A stretch of 64,000 nucleotides of DNA. Source: Bacillota bacterium. Its GTDB lineage: Bacteria; Bacillota; Desulfotomaculia; Desulfotomaculales; Desulfohalotomaculaceae. The number at the start of each line of letters is the position of its first letter. The first letter of the stretch is position 1. The notes under the pieces are model-generated. The model saw only the letters and a list, made by a program, of their open reading frames with translations, was not told the DNA's origin and ran no database searches. This document shows positions 33,690 to 43,407 of the stretch, in pieces. The translations under genes were made by a program, and so were the position numbers. The DNA lies in contig VENI01000005.1 in NCBI GenBank assembly GCA_009711615.1, positions 1-64,000 on the forward strand, given 5' to 3'.

Positions 33690-34308
33690 ACTGTACAAAC
33701 GGATTGTGTCTTTTTTCTTGTTCAATTAATGTGTCTGGGCCGTGGCCAGGGTAGACTCTGGTTTGGCCAGGAAGTGTAAGCAGTTTCTCTTTAATTCCCT
33801 TCACCAATTGAGCGTGATCCCCTCCCGGAAAATCTGAACGACCAATGGAGCCGGCAAACAGTGTATCACCGGTTAACACAACATTTTCCACCTTAATGCA
33901 GATTCCGCCCTTACTGTGCCCTGGTATATTTATAACCTCTAATTCCAAACTGCCCAGATTTAATATATCTCCTTCAGAGAGCATCCTGTCAGCAGGTTTA
34001 AGAGAGACATTATGACCTATAAAAGCAGATAAATTTTTTTGGGGATTAGAAAGCATCTCCGCATCTGCACTGTGAATAAGGACTTCAGCATCGGTTTTTG
34101 CCTTCACTTCATCCACCGCAGCTATATGATCCACATGGCCGTGGGTGCAGATAATATATTTTGGGTTTACCTGCAGCCGATTTAACACCTCTATAATTTC
34201 CCCGGCATCTCCGCCGGGATCAATAACTGCCGCCTCTTTGGTTTCCTCACAAGCTAGAATATAACAATTTGCATCTAAATGCCCTACTGGTAACACTTCT
34301 AGAATCAA
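33688..34308 (-). CDS. MBL-fold metallo-hydrolase (glyoxalase II-like)
   Basis: This 206-residue metallo-beta-lactamase-fold protein has the zinc signature THGHVDHIA (about 55-63), GHSKGG, DTLFAGSIGRSD and the final PGHGPDT. These mark the YcbL/YqgX hydroxyacylglutathione-hydrolase-like group. The natural substrate is unknown. The TTG start at 34308 follows GGGGG. It sits 23 bp behind dtd in the relA-dtd-MBL series seen in many Firmicutes. Confidence 0.93.
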   Translation of the reverse strand: MILEVLPVGHLDANCYILACEETKEAAVIDPGGDAGEIIEVLNRLQVNPKYIICTHGHVDHIAAVDEVKAKTDAEVLIHSADAEMLSNPQKNLSAFIGHNVSLKPADRMLSEGDILNLGSLELEVINIPGHSKGGICIKVENVVLTGDTLFAGSIGRSDFPGGDHAQLVKGIKEKLLTLPGQTRVYPGHGPDTLIEQEKRHNPFVQ

Positions 34309-34331
34309 ATGTATTCCCCCAAACTTATTTA

Positions 34332-34781
34332 TTAAAAGGTTTTCTTACTGTCTAACAATAGTGTCACCGGCCCATCATTGACAATGTTTACCACCATATG
34401 GGTTTGAAACTTGCCGGTAGATACCCTTAGACCCATATCTCTAAGCTTGTCTACAAGCTGCTCGTAAAGTTTATTGGCCTTATCCGGTGACGCAGCACTG
34501 GAAAAACTGGGACGACGTCCACGGCGACAGTCACCATAAAGAGTAAATTGAGATACAGCCAAAACTTCACCGCCAATATCCAACACCGATAAGTTTAATT
34601 TTCCATTTTCATCTTCAAATATTCTTAGTCGGGCTATTTTCTCTGCTAAATAACCAACATCTTCATCGGTATCATCTTGACCTACCCCTATTAGAACAAC
34701 TAACCCTTTATGCACTTCACCAACAACTTGTTCTTCCACTTCCACAGAACCGCTGGTAACTTTTTGTACTACTGCTCGCAA
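34332..34781 (-). CDS. dtd: D-aminoacyl-tRNA deacylase
   Basis: This 149-residue enzyme removes D-amino acids (and glycine) wrongly loaded on tRNA. The catalytic [17 protein letters not shown] and the C-terminal [11 protein letters not shown] (Gly-cisPro type motif) are clear. The start is taken as TTG 34781 (reading [13 protein letters not shown], as in homologues) because GGAGG lies eight bases upstream. The earlier ATG at 34796 lies before that site. It directly follows relA. Confidence 0.95.
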   Translation of the reverse strand: MRAVVQKVTSGSVEVEEQVVGEVHKGLVVLIGVGQDDTDEDVGYLAEKIARLRIFEDENGKLNLSVLDIGGEVLAVSQFTLYGDCRRGRRPSFSSAASPDKANKLYEQLVDKLRDMGLRVSTGKFQTHMVVNIVNDGPVTLLLDSKKTF

Positions 34782-34797
34782 AACACTAACCTCCATA

Positions 34798-36987
34798 TCA
34801 GTGGGCTACAGTTTGTCCCCCGGATATCCTACGTACCCCATACACATCTTTCACCCGTTTGATTTTGTTCATCACATATTCCAGCTGTTCCAAGCTCTTT
34901 AAATACAATGCCAGTTCAATGGTGGCCATTCTGTCTTTCCTTGTCCGAGCAGTAACCCAATTGGTGCTAATTTTCATATCCACCAGTACATTTAATACAT
35001 CATTAAGCAAACCGGCACGGTCAATGCCTGTCACTTCCAGTTTAACCTGAAAACTTGAGGTAAAGTCCTTATCCCAAACTACTTCCACCATCCGGTCGGG
35101 TTCATTGGACTGTAGCTCTTGCAAGTTTTTACAGTCTGCCCGGTGGACAGAAACACCCCTACCCCTGGTAATATACCCTACAATTTCATCACCGGGTACA
35201 GGGTTACAACAATGGGATAATCGTATTAAAAGGTTATCAATACCTTTCACTCTAATTCCCTGGGTGGGTTTTCCCCAATCCCCCTTAACTTGTTTGGAAA
35301 GTAGTTCTTCTGCAGTGATGTCTTTCTTATCATTAATATCCAACTCTTCTTTTAAGCGCTGCAGTATATTAAGGGCGGTTATTTGACCACTGCCAACGGC
35401 CGCAAAAATATCATCTATAGTTGAAAGACTATAACGCTGCCCCACTTCCGAAAGCTTCTCCTCATGTTTTAATACTGATAATTCTAAGCCTTGCTTTCTT
35501 ATTTCCCGCTCGATCATTTCTTTACCCTTAATAATATTCTCTTCTTTTTCTTCCCGTTTGAACCATTGACGGATGCGAGCTTTTGCTTGGGACGTTTTAA
35601 CAGTATTTATCCAATCCCGACTGGGTCCGTTGTTTTTGTTGGTAATAATCTCAATAATGTTTCCGTTTTTCAATTTATAGTCTAGCGGAACAATTCTACC
35701 GTTAACCTTTGCACCAATACATCGGTGGCCAATATCGGTATGAATGCGGTAAGCAAAATCAATGGGTACAGAACCCGCGGGTAGTTCAACCACATCCCCC
35801 CTAGGGGTAAATACAAACACAGCATTGGAGAATATATCAATTTTTAACCCTTCAATAAATTCTTTGGCATCCCGCAAATCCTTCTGCCATTCCAACAGTT
35901 GGCGTAACCAGGCCAGCTTTTGATCCGCTTCATTTACACCTCTATTTGCTGACGACGCCCCCTCTTTGTATCTCCAGTGTGCAGCAATACCGTATTCAGC
36001 AGTACTATGCATATCAAATGTTCTAATTTGAATTTCAAATGGTTCCCCTTCTGGGCCAATCACCGTGGTATGCAGTGACTGATACATGTTTGTTTTGGGC
36101 ATAGCAATGTAATCTTTAAAGCGCCCAGGTATTGGTTTCCACATGGTGTGGGTTATACCCAGTGCCCCATAACAATCTTTCACTGTATCAACTAAAATAC
36201 GAACAGCAAACACGTCAAAGATTTCAGTAAAATCTTTTTTCTGGTCTTTCATTTTTTTATATATTGAATAAAAGTTCTTGGGACGGCCTTGTATCTCTGA
36301 CTTAATTCCCATTTCTTTCAACCGATCACCTAAGTTATTAATGACTTGTTGAATAAACTCTTCCCGCTTTCTCCTAGTAGCCGACACCAATTCTTTTAGT
36401 TTGTAATACTCCTCTGGATGACGATATCTAAAGGAAATATCTTCAAGCTCCCATTTAATTCGGTAGATACCTAAACGATGGGCTAATGGAGCAAAAATAT
36501 CTAATGTTTCCTCTGCCTTTTCCCGCTGCTTAGCCTCTGATTGATAGTCTAATGTACGCAGGTTATGCAAACGGTCAGCTAGTTTAATAAGAACTACCCT
36601 AATATCTTGGGCCATGGCCAGAAACATTTTACGCAGGTTTTCTGCCTGCCGTTCTTCTTTACTCTTAAACTCCAACTTACTTAATTTAGTTACCCCATCA
36701 ACCAACAAGGCAACTTCCTGACCAAATTCTTCTTCTATATCCTCTAATGTAACACCGGTATCTTCAACCACGTCGTGCAGCAGTCCACCTGCCAACGTTG
36801 TACTGTCCAATTGCAAATCCGCTAAAATTTTGGCCACTTCAACAGGATGAATGAAGAAATCTTCTCCTGAATTACGTTTTTGCCCAAAGTGTGCCCATTC
36901 TGCATAGCGATAAGCTTTGCGGAGGAAGGCGATGTCCGCTGCCGGATTATAGTTTTTTACTTGTTTAATAATTTCTGTAAGGGACAC
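34798..36987 (-). CDS. relA: (p)ppGpp synthetase/hydrolase RelA/SpoT
   Basis: This 729-residue bifunctional alarmone enzyme has an N-terminal HD hydrolase ([12 protein letters not shown], ~66-77) and a synthetase domain (about 235-350; [17 protein letters not shown]). A TGS domain (about 385-445), a helical/zinc-finger-like region with [13 protein letters not shown], and a C-terminal ACT domain (about 650-720) follow. Both active sites look complete, so it should make and degrade (p)ppGpp during amino-acid starvation. GTG 36987 follows AAAGGGGG. It lies between apt and dtd, as in Bacillus. Confidence 0.97.
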   Translation of the reverse strand: MSLTEIIKQVKNYNPAADIAFLRKAYRYAEWAHFGQKRNSGEDFFIHPVEVAKILADLQLDSTTLAGGLLHDVVEDTGVTLEDIEEEFGQEVALLVDGVTKLSKLEFKSKEERQAENLRKMFLAMAQDIRVVLIKLADRLHNLRTLDYQSEAKQREKAEETLDIFAPLAHRLGIYRIKWELEDISFRYRHPEEYYKLKELVSATRRKREEFIQQVINNLGDRLKEMGIKSEIQGRPKNFYSIYKKMKDQKKDFTEIFDVFAVRILVDTVKDCYGALGITHTMWKPIPGRFKDYIAMPKTNMYQSLHTTVIGPEGEPFEIQIRTFDMHSTAEYGIAAHWRYKEGASSANRGVNEADQKLAWLRQLLEWQKDLRDAKEFIEGLKIDIFSNAVFVFTPRGDVVELPAGSVPIDFAYRIHTDIGHRCIGAKVNGRIVPLDYKLKNGNIIEIITNKNNGPSRDWINTVKTSQAKARIRQWFKREEKEENIIKGKEMIEREIRKQGLELSVLKHEEKLSEVGQRYSLSTIDDIFAAVGSGQITALNILQRLKEELDINDKKDITAEELLSKQVKGDWGKPTQGIRVKGIDNLLIRLSHCCNPVPGDEIVGYITRGRGVSVHRADCKNLQELQSNEPDRMVEVVWDKDFTSSFQVKLEVTGIDRAGLLNDVLNVLVDMKISTNWVTARTRKDRMATIELALYLKSLEQLEYVMNKIKRVKDVYGVRRISGGQTVAH

Positions 36988-37057
36988 CGATATCCCCCTT
37001 TCCTAAAAATTAAGAATGAAGAATGGTATTCATTCTTCATTCAATCCAGTACCAAAT

Positions 37058-37576
37058 TCAAATGTCATATTGAATAAGGGATATTATATCATAATCACCT
37101 AATTTTTCTCTACCCCTTAACTCTCTCAATTCTATTATAAAAGCAGCACCCACAACTTTCCCGTCCAGTTGTTTCACTAAGTGTTCTGCTGCCGCCACCG
37201 TTCCGCCGGTTGCCAGCAGATCATCAACCAATAACACCCGCTGCCCTTTTTCCACTGCATCACTATGGACTTCCAAAGCATCTTCACCGTATTCCAATGC
37301 ATACTTACTCTGCACCACTTCCCCGGGCAGTTTACCGGATTTGCGCATTAAGGCCACACCCGCTCCCAGTTCATAAGCAAGCGGTGTACCAAGAGCAAAT
37401 CCTCTGGCTTCAGGGCATGCCACCAAATCAATCTTTAAGTGTTGGCATCTCCTGGCCAACTCCTTTATAGTATATTTCAAAGACTCAGGATTTTTAAATA
37501 ATGGGGTAACATCTTTAAAACTTATTCCCGGTTTGGGGAAATCTGGTATAATTCGGATGGTAGGTTTTAAGTCCAA
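37058..37576 (-). CDS. apt: adenine phosphoribosyltransferase
   Basis: This 172-residue purine salvage enzyme converts adenine plus PRPP to AMP. The PRPP loop VLLVDDLLATGGT (about 118-130) and the N-terminal RIIPDFPKPGISFKDVTPL are standard. The TTG start at 37576 follows AAGGAG by nine bases. It is located between recJ and relA as in other Firmicutes. Downstream (37012-37042) there is a small hairpin, GAATGAAGAAT/ATTCTTCATTC, from the AT-rich dispersed repeat family. Confidence 0.96.
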   Translation of the reverse strand: MDLKPTIRIIPDFPKPGISFKDVTPLFKNPESLKYTIKELARRCQHLKIDLVACPEARGFALGTPLAYELGAGVALMRKSGKLPGEVVQSKYALEYGEDALEVHSDAVEKGQRVLLVDDLLATGGTVAAAEHLVKQLDGKVVGAAFIIELRELRGREKLGDYDIISLIQYDI

Positions 37577-37607
37577 TGTTTATGTCTCCTTCCCCATCTT
37601 CTTAGGC

Positions 37608-40328
37608 TTATAGATATGGTAGTGATGTAATAATACCTAAATTCCCACTAACAATTATTGATACAAACTGCAACCCTTCTAATGCAATATTGTTCGTCCA
37701 GCGGAAGGTTGGCGAAACCTCTAAATCCAATTTATGGCTGGGTCTAGGTAGCATCTTCACCTGATAGATACCGTTCTTATAACCAAACTTCAACAAATCC
37801 AACTCAGCAAACACCCTCATTGCCAGAGCCAACGTATAATCCTCCACCAGAGCTCCACCATCTTCAATCAACGGTCCCATCAACTCATCAGCAGATATTT
37901 TAACAACTTTTTCCATGCCAACGCGCTTAATTAAATACCTATACAGCGAAACTAGGCAGTCCCTTTCGGGGGCCAATGTTGATAATGCTTTTGTGGCTGC
38001 ACTAATGTCTTCTGTACCAAACATTAAGTGCATCTCACCATTAACGCCTGCCGCTTCGGCAGCAGACTGCAAATCCCTTGCACTAAACGGTGGGTAATAT
38101 AGTATTACTTTACCCATATCCTTGACATTGAGGTTCTTTATCTGTCCAGGAGTGGTTATTAACACTAATCCGGATTCCGGTGTATCTAAACGCCTTATAC
38201 TTTCTACTGTATCTTCAGGCATACCCCGGCAATAGTACCCTACCCGGTAAGCCAGTTCCGGTTTTCTAAGGGCAATGGTATGTGCCAGTTCTACAACCTG
38301 ATAACCACTGGTTACCAGTATCATCACCGATTCCTCATCAATCTTATCCATAAGATCACTCAAACGATCTGGACTTTCCCGCTGGTCATGTAGCGTTATA
38401 CTGCTCCAGAAATCAGTAGAAACTTCCTTTACTGATTCTTCTGCTGGCCCATATAGTTTATAAGATTCCAATTTTTCCAACAAATAATCCGGGCTAGATA
38501 ACCTTAGTTTATTATTTTGCAGTAAATTTTGAGAATAGCGGGTTATATCTTCTGAAAAGTATTCGCACATTATACCATCATTTCTAATCATTGCCTGTTG
38601 GCTAATATCTTTTAATTTCAACTGTACTGATCGGCGACCGTTCCACTCATTTATTTCCGGGGCGAAGGCCAGATCAACACTATCTGCAGTGGCCAACATT
38701 TCACTATAAGCAGCAAGGTTAAACCCGATACCGTCTAAAATGATATTATTGCTGCGCACTTTTACTTTTAAGTGGTTTTGTTTTTGACCTACAGCACGCC
38801 AATCAGCCACCTGTACTCCACAGCATCCCAGTAGAGGACCCGGGTTACAGTGCCCAAAAGGAGCAAGTAGCGACATTTCCTCAACAACATCCTCAGTTAA
38901 TTCTTCCAGTGCTATTACGTTGTCTACCCTGACACTTGGAATTAAAGCTTCTTCATCTAATATATCATCAGCATACTGATTAATTCTATCCCGTAGTTCA
39001 TCTATATCTTTTGCTTGCACGGAAAACCCGGCCGCCTTTTCATGTCCACCAAAATTGATCAATAAATCTTTACAATGATCTAAAGCATTGTATAAGTGCA
39101 GTCCATCTATACTGCGTGCCGAACCTTTTCCTTCATCTTCCTTAAGGGATATTAACAGTATCGGACGGTGGTAGCGCTCCAACAGTCTTGATGCTACAAT
39201 CCCTATTACACCCGGATGCCAACTTTCAGATGCCAGCACCACCACTTTGTAATTTAACAGTTCTGGTTGACTCTCCAACATCTCCAAAGTTTCTTCTAAA
39301 ACTTGCAGCTCAATATTCTGCCTTTCCCTATTTTTCACATCTAGATCTTCGGCAATTTCTTTGGCCCGCTCAGGCTCAGGGCATAGAAGTAATTCTACAC
39401 CTAAACGAGGATCAGCCACCCTACCTGCAGCGTTCAATCGCGGCGCCAGGGCAAAACCCACATCCCTAGTAGTGATATTTCTATTAGCCACATCACTTAC
39501 CTCTCTCAAGGCTGCTAAACCAAGGTTGGGACTTATCTGTAGTTGCTCTAAACCGTGTTTAACAATTATCCGATTTTCTCCCAGAAGGGGAACAATATCT
39601 GCTACCGTTCCCAAGCAGGCCACATCCAACAAGTCGTACCACGCATGGTTGGGTAGCTCTACTTCGTTATAAACAGCTTGCACCAATTTCATGGCCACAC
39701 CTACACCTGCCAACTCACTAAACGGATATTGGCAGTCCGGTCTTTTAGGATTGACTACCGCCTCTGCATTTGGTAAAAGGTCACCTGGTTCATGGTGATC
39801 TGTAATCACTAAGGTAATGCCCAACTCTTTGGCCAGTTCAGCCTCTTCTAACGCAGTTATGCCGCAGTCCACCGTAATAACCATTTGATACCCTTCTTCC
39901 GCTGCCCAGCGAAGGGTATCAGGATGTAGGCCATAACCTTGCTCCCGTTGGGGAATGTAATAATCAACTACTCCCCCCAATCGATGCAATGCATTAACCA
40001 GTAAGGCGGTGGCAGAAATACCATCAACATCATAATCACCGTGCACTAGGATGGGTTGGCCATTTTTAAGGCAGTCCATGACTGCAGTTAAAGCTTTATT
40101 CATGTCCCTCATCAGCATCGGGTCATGCAGTCGTTCTAAATCACTGCTTAAAAAAGCCCTGGCTTCCCCTACAGTATGAATACCCCGGTTAATTAAAAGT
40201 TGAGCTAATATTTCCGATATATTTAACTGATTAGCCAATATAATCTTAAGAGTTGAATTTGGCGATTTTACTTTCCATATTTTTTTAACTTCAATTTTAT
40301 TTTTATTAATTGTAGGTAAGTTTTTCAT
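37608..40328 (-). CDS. recJ: single-stranded-DNA-specific exonuclease RecJ
   Basis: This ~906-residue 5'-3' exonuclease acts in recombination and repair. DHH phosphoesterase motifs DYDVDGISATALL (~98) and VITDHHEPGD (~175) are followed by the DHHA1 domain with GGHEKAAGFSV and an OB fold. A C-terminal region of ~300 residues, beyond the core of shorter RecJ proteins, is present as in many Firmicutes. ATG 40328 follows AGGAG by six bases. The last residues are hydrophobic and unlike the core. It heads the recJ-apt-relA-dtd block. Confidence 0.95.
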   Translation of the reverse strand: MKNLPTINKNKIEVKKIWKVKSPNSTLKIILANQLNISEILAQLLINRGIHTVGEARAFLSSDLERLHDPMLMRDMNKALTAVMDCLKNGQPILVHGDYDVDGISATALLVNALHRLGGVVDYYIPQREQGYGLHPDTLRWAAEEGYQMVITVDCGITALEEAELAKELGITLVITDHHEPGDLLPNAEAVVNPKRPDCQYPFSELAGVGVAMKLVQAVYNEVELPNHAWYDLLDVACLGTVADIVPLLGENRIIVKHGLEQLQISPNLGLAALREVSDVANRNITTRDVGFALAPRLNAAGRVADPRLGVELLLCPEPERAKEIAEDLDVKNRERQNIELQVLEETLEMLESQPELLNYKVVVLASESWHPGVIGIVASRLLERYHRPILLISLKEDEGKGSARSIDGLHLYNALDHCKDLLINFGGHEKAAGFSVQAKDIDELRDRINQYADDILDEEALIPSVRVDNVIALEELTEDVVEEMSLLAPFGHCNPGPLLGCCGVQVADWRAVGQKQNHLKVKVRSNNIILDGIGFNLAAYSEMLATADSVDLAFAPEINEWNGRRSVQLKLKDISQQAMIRNDGIMCEYFSEDITRYSQNLLQNNKLRLSSPDYLLEKLESYKLYGPAEESVKEVSTDFWSSITLHDQRESPDRLSDLMDKIDEESVMILVTSGYQVVELAHTIALRKPELAYRVGYYCRGMPEDTVESIRRLDTPESGLVLITTPGQIKNLNVKDMGKVILYYPPFSARDLQSAAEAAGVNGEMHLMFGTEDISAATKALSTLAPERDCLVSLYRYLIKRVGMEKVVKISADELMGPLIEDGGALVEDYTLALAMRVFAELDLLKFGYKNGIYQVKMLPRPSHKLDLEVSPTFRWTNNIALEGLQFVSIIVSGNLGIITSLPYL

Positions 40329-40477
40329 AGACAACTCCTACTCTAATAGTCTATATTTAATTATAAACTAGGCAGACTAGATATTCAATGAAGGTATGCC
40401 CTGTTATACGAAATTTGTGAAATTTGTAACTAGAAATTATTCCTTTTTTAATATATTTATGCTATTGGAGGGTTAAA

Positions 40478-40867
40478 ATGAATTATTTTTGGGTGGGTAT
40501 TGGAGGTATTTTCGGAGCCCTTTCCCGTTATGCTGTCAGCTTAATTATTGCACCAACTGGAATGATACCATATCATACCTTAACCGCTAATTTCTTAGGG
40601 TGTTATGTATTGGGACTATTAGTATTTTTAAATCGTTGGCGCAGCAGCAATCTTCGCCTTGCAGTTACCATAGGATTCATGGGTTCTTTTACTACTTTTT
40701 CAACCTTTTCCTTAGAAACAGCCAACTTGATTAAGCAAGGGTATTACATACCGGCGTCATTTTATGCAATTGGCAGTGCAGCCGGGGGAGTACTACTGGC
40801 CGCACTAGGGATGCTTACCGCACGTTTAATAGATGATCAGAAGAGTACCACGGAGGTTGGTAAGTAA
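40478..40867 (+). CDS. crcB: fluoride channel subunit CrcB/Fluc (1)
   Basis: This 129-residue four-helix membrane protein has the Fluc signature GFMGSFTTFSTFSLE and GGIFGALSRY at the N-terminus. Fluc channels export fluoride as dual-topology dimers; two adjacent genes usually make a heterodimer. GGAGGG precedes ATG 40478. It overlaps the second crcB gene by one base (TAATG). The preceding 143 bp were checked for a fluoride riboswitch and none was convincing. Confidence 0.93.
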   Translation: MNYFWVGIGGIFGALSRYAVSLIIAPTGMIPYHTLTANFLGCYVLGLLVFLNRWRSSNLRLAVTIGFMGSFTTFSTFSLETANLIKQGYYIPASFYAIGSAAGGVLLAALGMLTARLIDDQKSTTEVGK

Positions 40868-41238
40868 TGGTTTCAATATTTTATGTTGGCTTAGGAGGTT
40901 TTATCGGAGCCATCGGACGCTATGCCGTAAGCCAAGTTCCATTAACAACAAAATCTAATTTTCCATTGGCAACTTTTTTTGTTAATGTGGTGGGTTCATT
41001 AATACTGGGGGTTTTATTTAATTTAAGCATTCAATATCACTTTACCAGTAGTGACGCCATGCTCCTTTTGGGAACCGGAATTATGGGGTCTTTCACCACT
41101 TTCTCCACCTTTTCTGTAGAATCAATAAAGCTGATTAAAATAGGCAGAACACTTACAGTGATACTTTATATACTGCTTTCACTAATACTGTGTCCACTTT
41201 CTGTTTTGGTCGGGTTTTTGTTAGTTCAACTATTTTAA
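40867..41238 (+). CDS. crcB: fluoride channel subunit CrcB/Fluc (2)
   Basis: This 123-residue paralogue of the preceding protein has GGFIGAIGRYAVS and GIMGSFTTFSTFSVE and four hydrophobic helices. The TAATG overlap indicates translational coupling, consistent with an obligate heterodimeric fluoride channel. A dispersed GGAGTCAGGAGTCAGAAT half-element follows the stop codon. Confidence 0.93.
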   Translation: MVSIFYVGLGGFIGAIGRYAVSQVPLTTKSNFPLATFFVNVVGSLILGVLFNLSIQYHFTSSDAMLLLGTGIMGSFTTFSTFSVESIKLIKIGRTLTVILYILLSLILCPLSVLVGFLLVQLF

Positions 41239-41240
41239 AA

Positions 41241-41265
41241 TCTGGAGTCAGGAGTCAGAATAAAA
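41241..41265. repeat. dispersed GGAGTCAGAAT half-element
   Basis: CTGGAGTCAGGAGTCAGAAT occurs just after the second crcB gene, the same sequence as at 1430, 8670 and 32405. Confidence 0.7.
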
Positions 41266-41333
41266 AAACACTGTTGGGGAAATAATATGGCTAACAAAAT
41301 AACTAACATGCCAAAGGAGTGATAGATTTCCCC

Positions 41334-41609
41334 ATGACTGACTTAACTATGACTGATTATTTTAAGAGTGTTAAAAACAGACTACCAAATGAAGCTTATA
41401 ATGTTTTAACAGTATTATACGATGACGGAAAAATGAATAAAGAAGAACTGTCGCTAACCGCTAAAGTTAAGCGTGCAGTACTTGACCATATAATCATGCA
41501 ATTGTATGTATTGGGATTAGTTGACGTTACATCTGAAGGCAAGAGCAGAATTTGCTCCTTAACAAAATTAGGAGAAGAATATTTGGGGTTATTAAAGAGT
41601 GTAGGTTAG
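41334..41609 (+). CDS. small winged-helix-like protein, function unknown
   Basis: This ~91-residue protein has the pattern of a compact winged-helix: DGKMNKEELSLTAKVKRAVLD, IIMQLYVLGLVDV, then a wing (GKSRICSLTKLGEEYL). The last segment resembles the LTxxG.EYL end of MarR/PadR-like domains. No effector domain is present. AAAGGAG lies eleven or more bases upstream; GTG 41319 overlaps that site and ATG 41334 is preferred. No clear partner. Confidence 0.6.
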   Translation: MTDLTMTDYFKSVKNRLPNEAYNVLTVLYDDGKMNKEELSLTAKVKRAVLDHIIMQLYVLGLVDVTSEGKSRICSLTKLGEEYLGLLKSVG

Positions 41610-41776
41610 ATAATGAAAAATTAATAATGTAAAATTAATAATGTCATGCTGTTATTATGCATGACATTTGTCTGTGATACCATAAATGACGCCCTTACTA
41701 CCTTGATAGAGGTATTTTGCCACTATGTAATAAATTATTTATACAACTTAATATTTCTGTGGTTTTTGGTTTTTTA

Positions 41777-41846
41777 TTTTTCATTTTAAATTTTTCATTT
41801 TAAATTTTTCATTTTAAATTTTTCATTTTAAATTTTTCATTTTAAA
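41777..41846. repeat. 14-bp tandem repeat, five copies
   Basis: TTTTTCATTTTAAA is repeated five times head to tail (41777-41846) in the gap between the winged-helix gene and glnQ. Related words (AAAATTAATAATGTAAAATT) lie at 41612-41640. The unit belongs to the AT-rich dispersed family seen at 20930, 33622 and 37012. Nothing else is seen in this 260-bp gap except the terminator. Confidence 0.85.
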
Positions 41847-41875
41847 AATGGCGCAAAGAATGCGCCATTTTTAAA
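41841..41875. terminator. terminator of the amino-acid ABC operon
   Basis: TTTAAAAATGGCGC pairs perfectly with GCGCCATTTTTAAA around a 7-nt loop. On the minus strand it overlaps the stop codon of glnQ and runs into AT-rich repeats. Confidence 0.85.
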
Positions 41876-42596
41876 GTATCTTACTCAAAAACGCTTGGGT
41901 TCTTTCATTTTGTGCATTTTTAAATATCTGTTCTGGGTTACCTTCCTCCACCAATCTTCCTTCATCCATAAAGATAACCCGGTCTCCAACTTCCCGGGCA
42001 AAGCCCATTTCATGGGTTACCACCACCATGGTCATACCTTCCTTGGCCAGCTGCTTCATTACCGCCAGCACCTCACCCACCATTTCAGGGTCAAGGGCGC
42101 TAGTGGGCTCGTCAAATAGCATAATTTTAGGCTCCATGGCCAGCGCCCTGGCAATGGCCACCCGCTGCTGCTGGCCACCAGACAATTGACTGGGATAAGC
42201 GTCTGCTTTATCTGAAAGCCCTACTTTCTCAAGCAGTTCAAGAGCTTTTTTATCAGATTCCTGCGAAGAAGACTTACGCACTTTAAGTGGGGCCAATGTA
42301 ATATTTTCCAATACTTTTTTATGGGGGAATAAGTTAAAACGTTGGAAAACCATGCCCACTTCCTGGCGTACGTAATTTATATCTGTGGCTGGGTCAGTAA
42401 TATCATAACCATCTATGGTAATGGTTCCTGATGTGGGTTCCTCCAGCTTGTTTATACAACGCAAGAATGTACTTTTACCCGATCCTGATGGCCCAATCAC
42501 CACAACCACTTCCTGTTCCTTAACAGAACAGGAAGTATCTTTTAAAACTTCAAGCTTCCCAAAATTTTTGTATAAATTTTTTACTTCAATAATCAC
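41871..42596 (-). CDS. glnQ: polar amino-acid ABC transporter, ATP-binding protein
   Basis: This 241-residue ATPase has Walker [10 protein letters not shown] (about 32-40), the ABC signature LSGGQQQR, Walker [15 protein letters not shown] and the H-loop VVTHEMGFA. It belongs to the GlnQ/HisP group that powers uptake of glutamine or other polar amino acids. GTG 42596 follows GAGGGG. Third gene of the operon (binding protein, permease, ATPase). Confidence 0.95.
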   Translation of the reverse strand: MIIEVKNLYKNFGKLEVLKDTSCSVKEQEVVVVIGPSGSGKSTFLRCINKLEEPTSGTITIDGYDITDPATDINYVRQEVGMVFQRFNLFPHKKVLENITLAPLKVRKSSSQESDKKALELLEKVGLSDKADAYPSQLSGGQQQRVAIARALAMEPKIMLFDEPTSALDPEMVGEVLAVMKQLAKEGMTMVVVTHEMGFAREVGDRVIFMDEGRLVEEGNPEQIFKNAQNERTQAFLSKIL

Positions 42597-42614
42597 CGGT
42601 TTTCAACCCCTCTT

Positions 42615-43313
42615 TTAGTCTCCAGTATCAAGCCTTCTCTCCAGCATGTCCACCAGGCGGGAGAAGGTAAATGTCATAATTAAGTAAATAAATGCTGCCG
42701 TTAACCACAACTCAAAGCTGGCAAAGGTCCGGGCCACTTCCAACTGAGTTTTTCTTGCCAGTTCCTCAAAACCAATAACAGATAATAACGATGTCTCTTT
42801 TAACAGCATAATAAATTCATTACCCATGGGTGGAATTACCCTTTTAAATGCCTGGGGTAGAATAACATAACGCATAGCCTGTCCATGGGTCATGCCTAGT
42901 GAGCGGGCAGCTTCCATCTGACCTTTTTCTATTGACTGAACACCCCCGCGGAAAATTTCAGCAATATAAGCCCCACTGTTTAAAGTGATGGATAAAATCG
43001 CGGCCACCCAAGGGTCCATGGAAGTACTGGCCAACAATTCTTCACCATAATTAGTAACCCAATACTGGTTAAGTGAGTTTAATAATCCTGGAACACCGAA
43101 GTAAATAAGCATAATCTGTACAAATAGTGGAGTACCGCGAAAGAAATCAACGTATATTGTACCTAATAATTTAATAAACTTTACTTGGGACAGCCTTGCC
43201 AACCCGGCAAAAACCCCTAAGATACCACCTAAAATCATTCCAATTATTGTTATAAATAATGATACCGCTGCACCTTCTAACAGCAGTGGTAACGCAGGTA
43301 TTATATAATCCAT
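42615..43313 (-). CDS. glnP: polar amino-acid ABC transporter, permease
   Basis: This ~232-residue HisM/GlnP-type permease has about five helices and the EAA loop EAARSLGMTHGQAMRYVILP (~136-155). Only one permease gene is present, so a homodimer is expected. The start is taken as ATG 43313 (reading MDYIIPALPLLLEGA) with GAGGTGG just upstream. A longer reading to 43355 would enter the preceding hairpin. Confidence 0.93.
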   Translation of the reverse strand: MDYIIPALPLLLEGAAVSLFITIIGMILGGILGVFAGLARLSQVKFIKLLGTIYVDFFRGTPLFVQIMLIYFGVPGLLNSLNQYWVTNYGEELLASTSMDPWVAAILSITLNSGAYIAEIFRGGVQSIEKGQMEAARSLGMTHGQAMRYVILPQAFKRVIPPMGNEFIMLLKETSLLSVIGFEELARKTQLEVARTFASFELWLTAAFIYLIMTFTFSRLVDMLERRLDTGD

Positions 43314-43342
43314 AGTCCACCTCGTATTTAGTTCTACATGAA

Positions 43343-43373
43343 ATATGCGTAACACAATAAGTGTTACGCATAT
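43343..43373 (-). terminator. hairpin between binding-protein and permease genes
   Basis: ATATGCGTAACAC pairs perfectly over 13 bp with GTGTTACGCATAT around AATAA. No T-run follows on the minus strand, so it probably protects the upstream mRNA and reduces read-through, a common device for making more binding protein than permease. Confidence 0.65.
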
Positions 43374-43407
43374 TTTTTACTGTCAAACAAATTTAAATCA
43401 TAGATTT

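Noticed and set aside
40335-40477. Fluoride riboswitch ahead of the two crcB genes
   Set aside because: The conserved GGnGAUGG and downstream pairing segments of the crcB RNA could not be found in this AT-rich leader.
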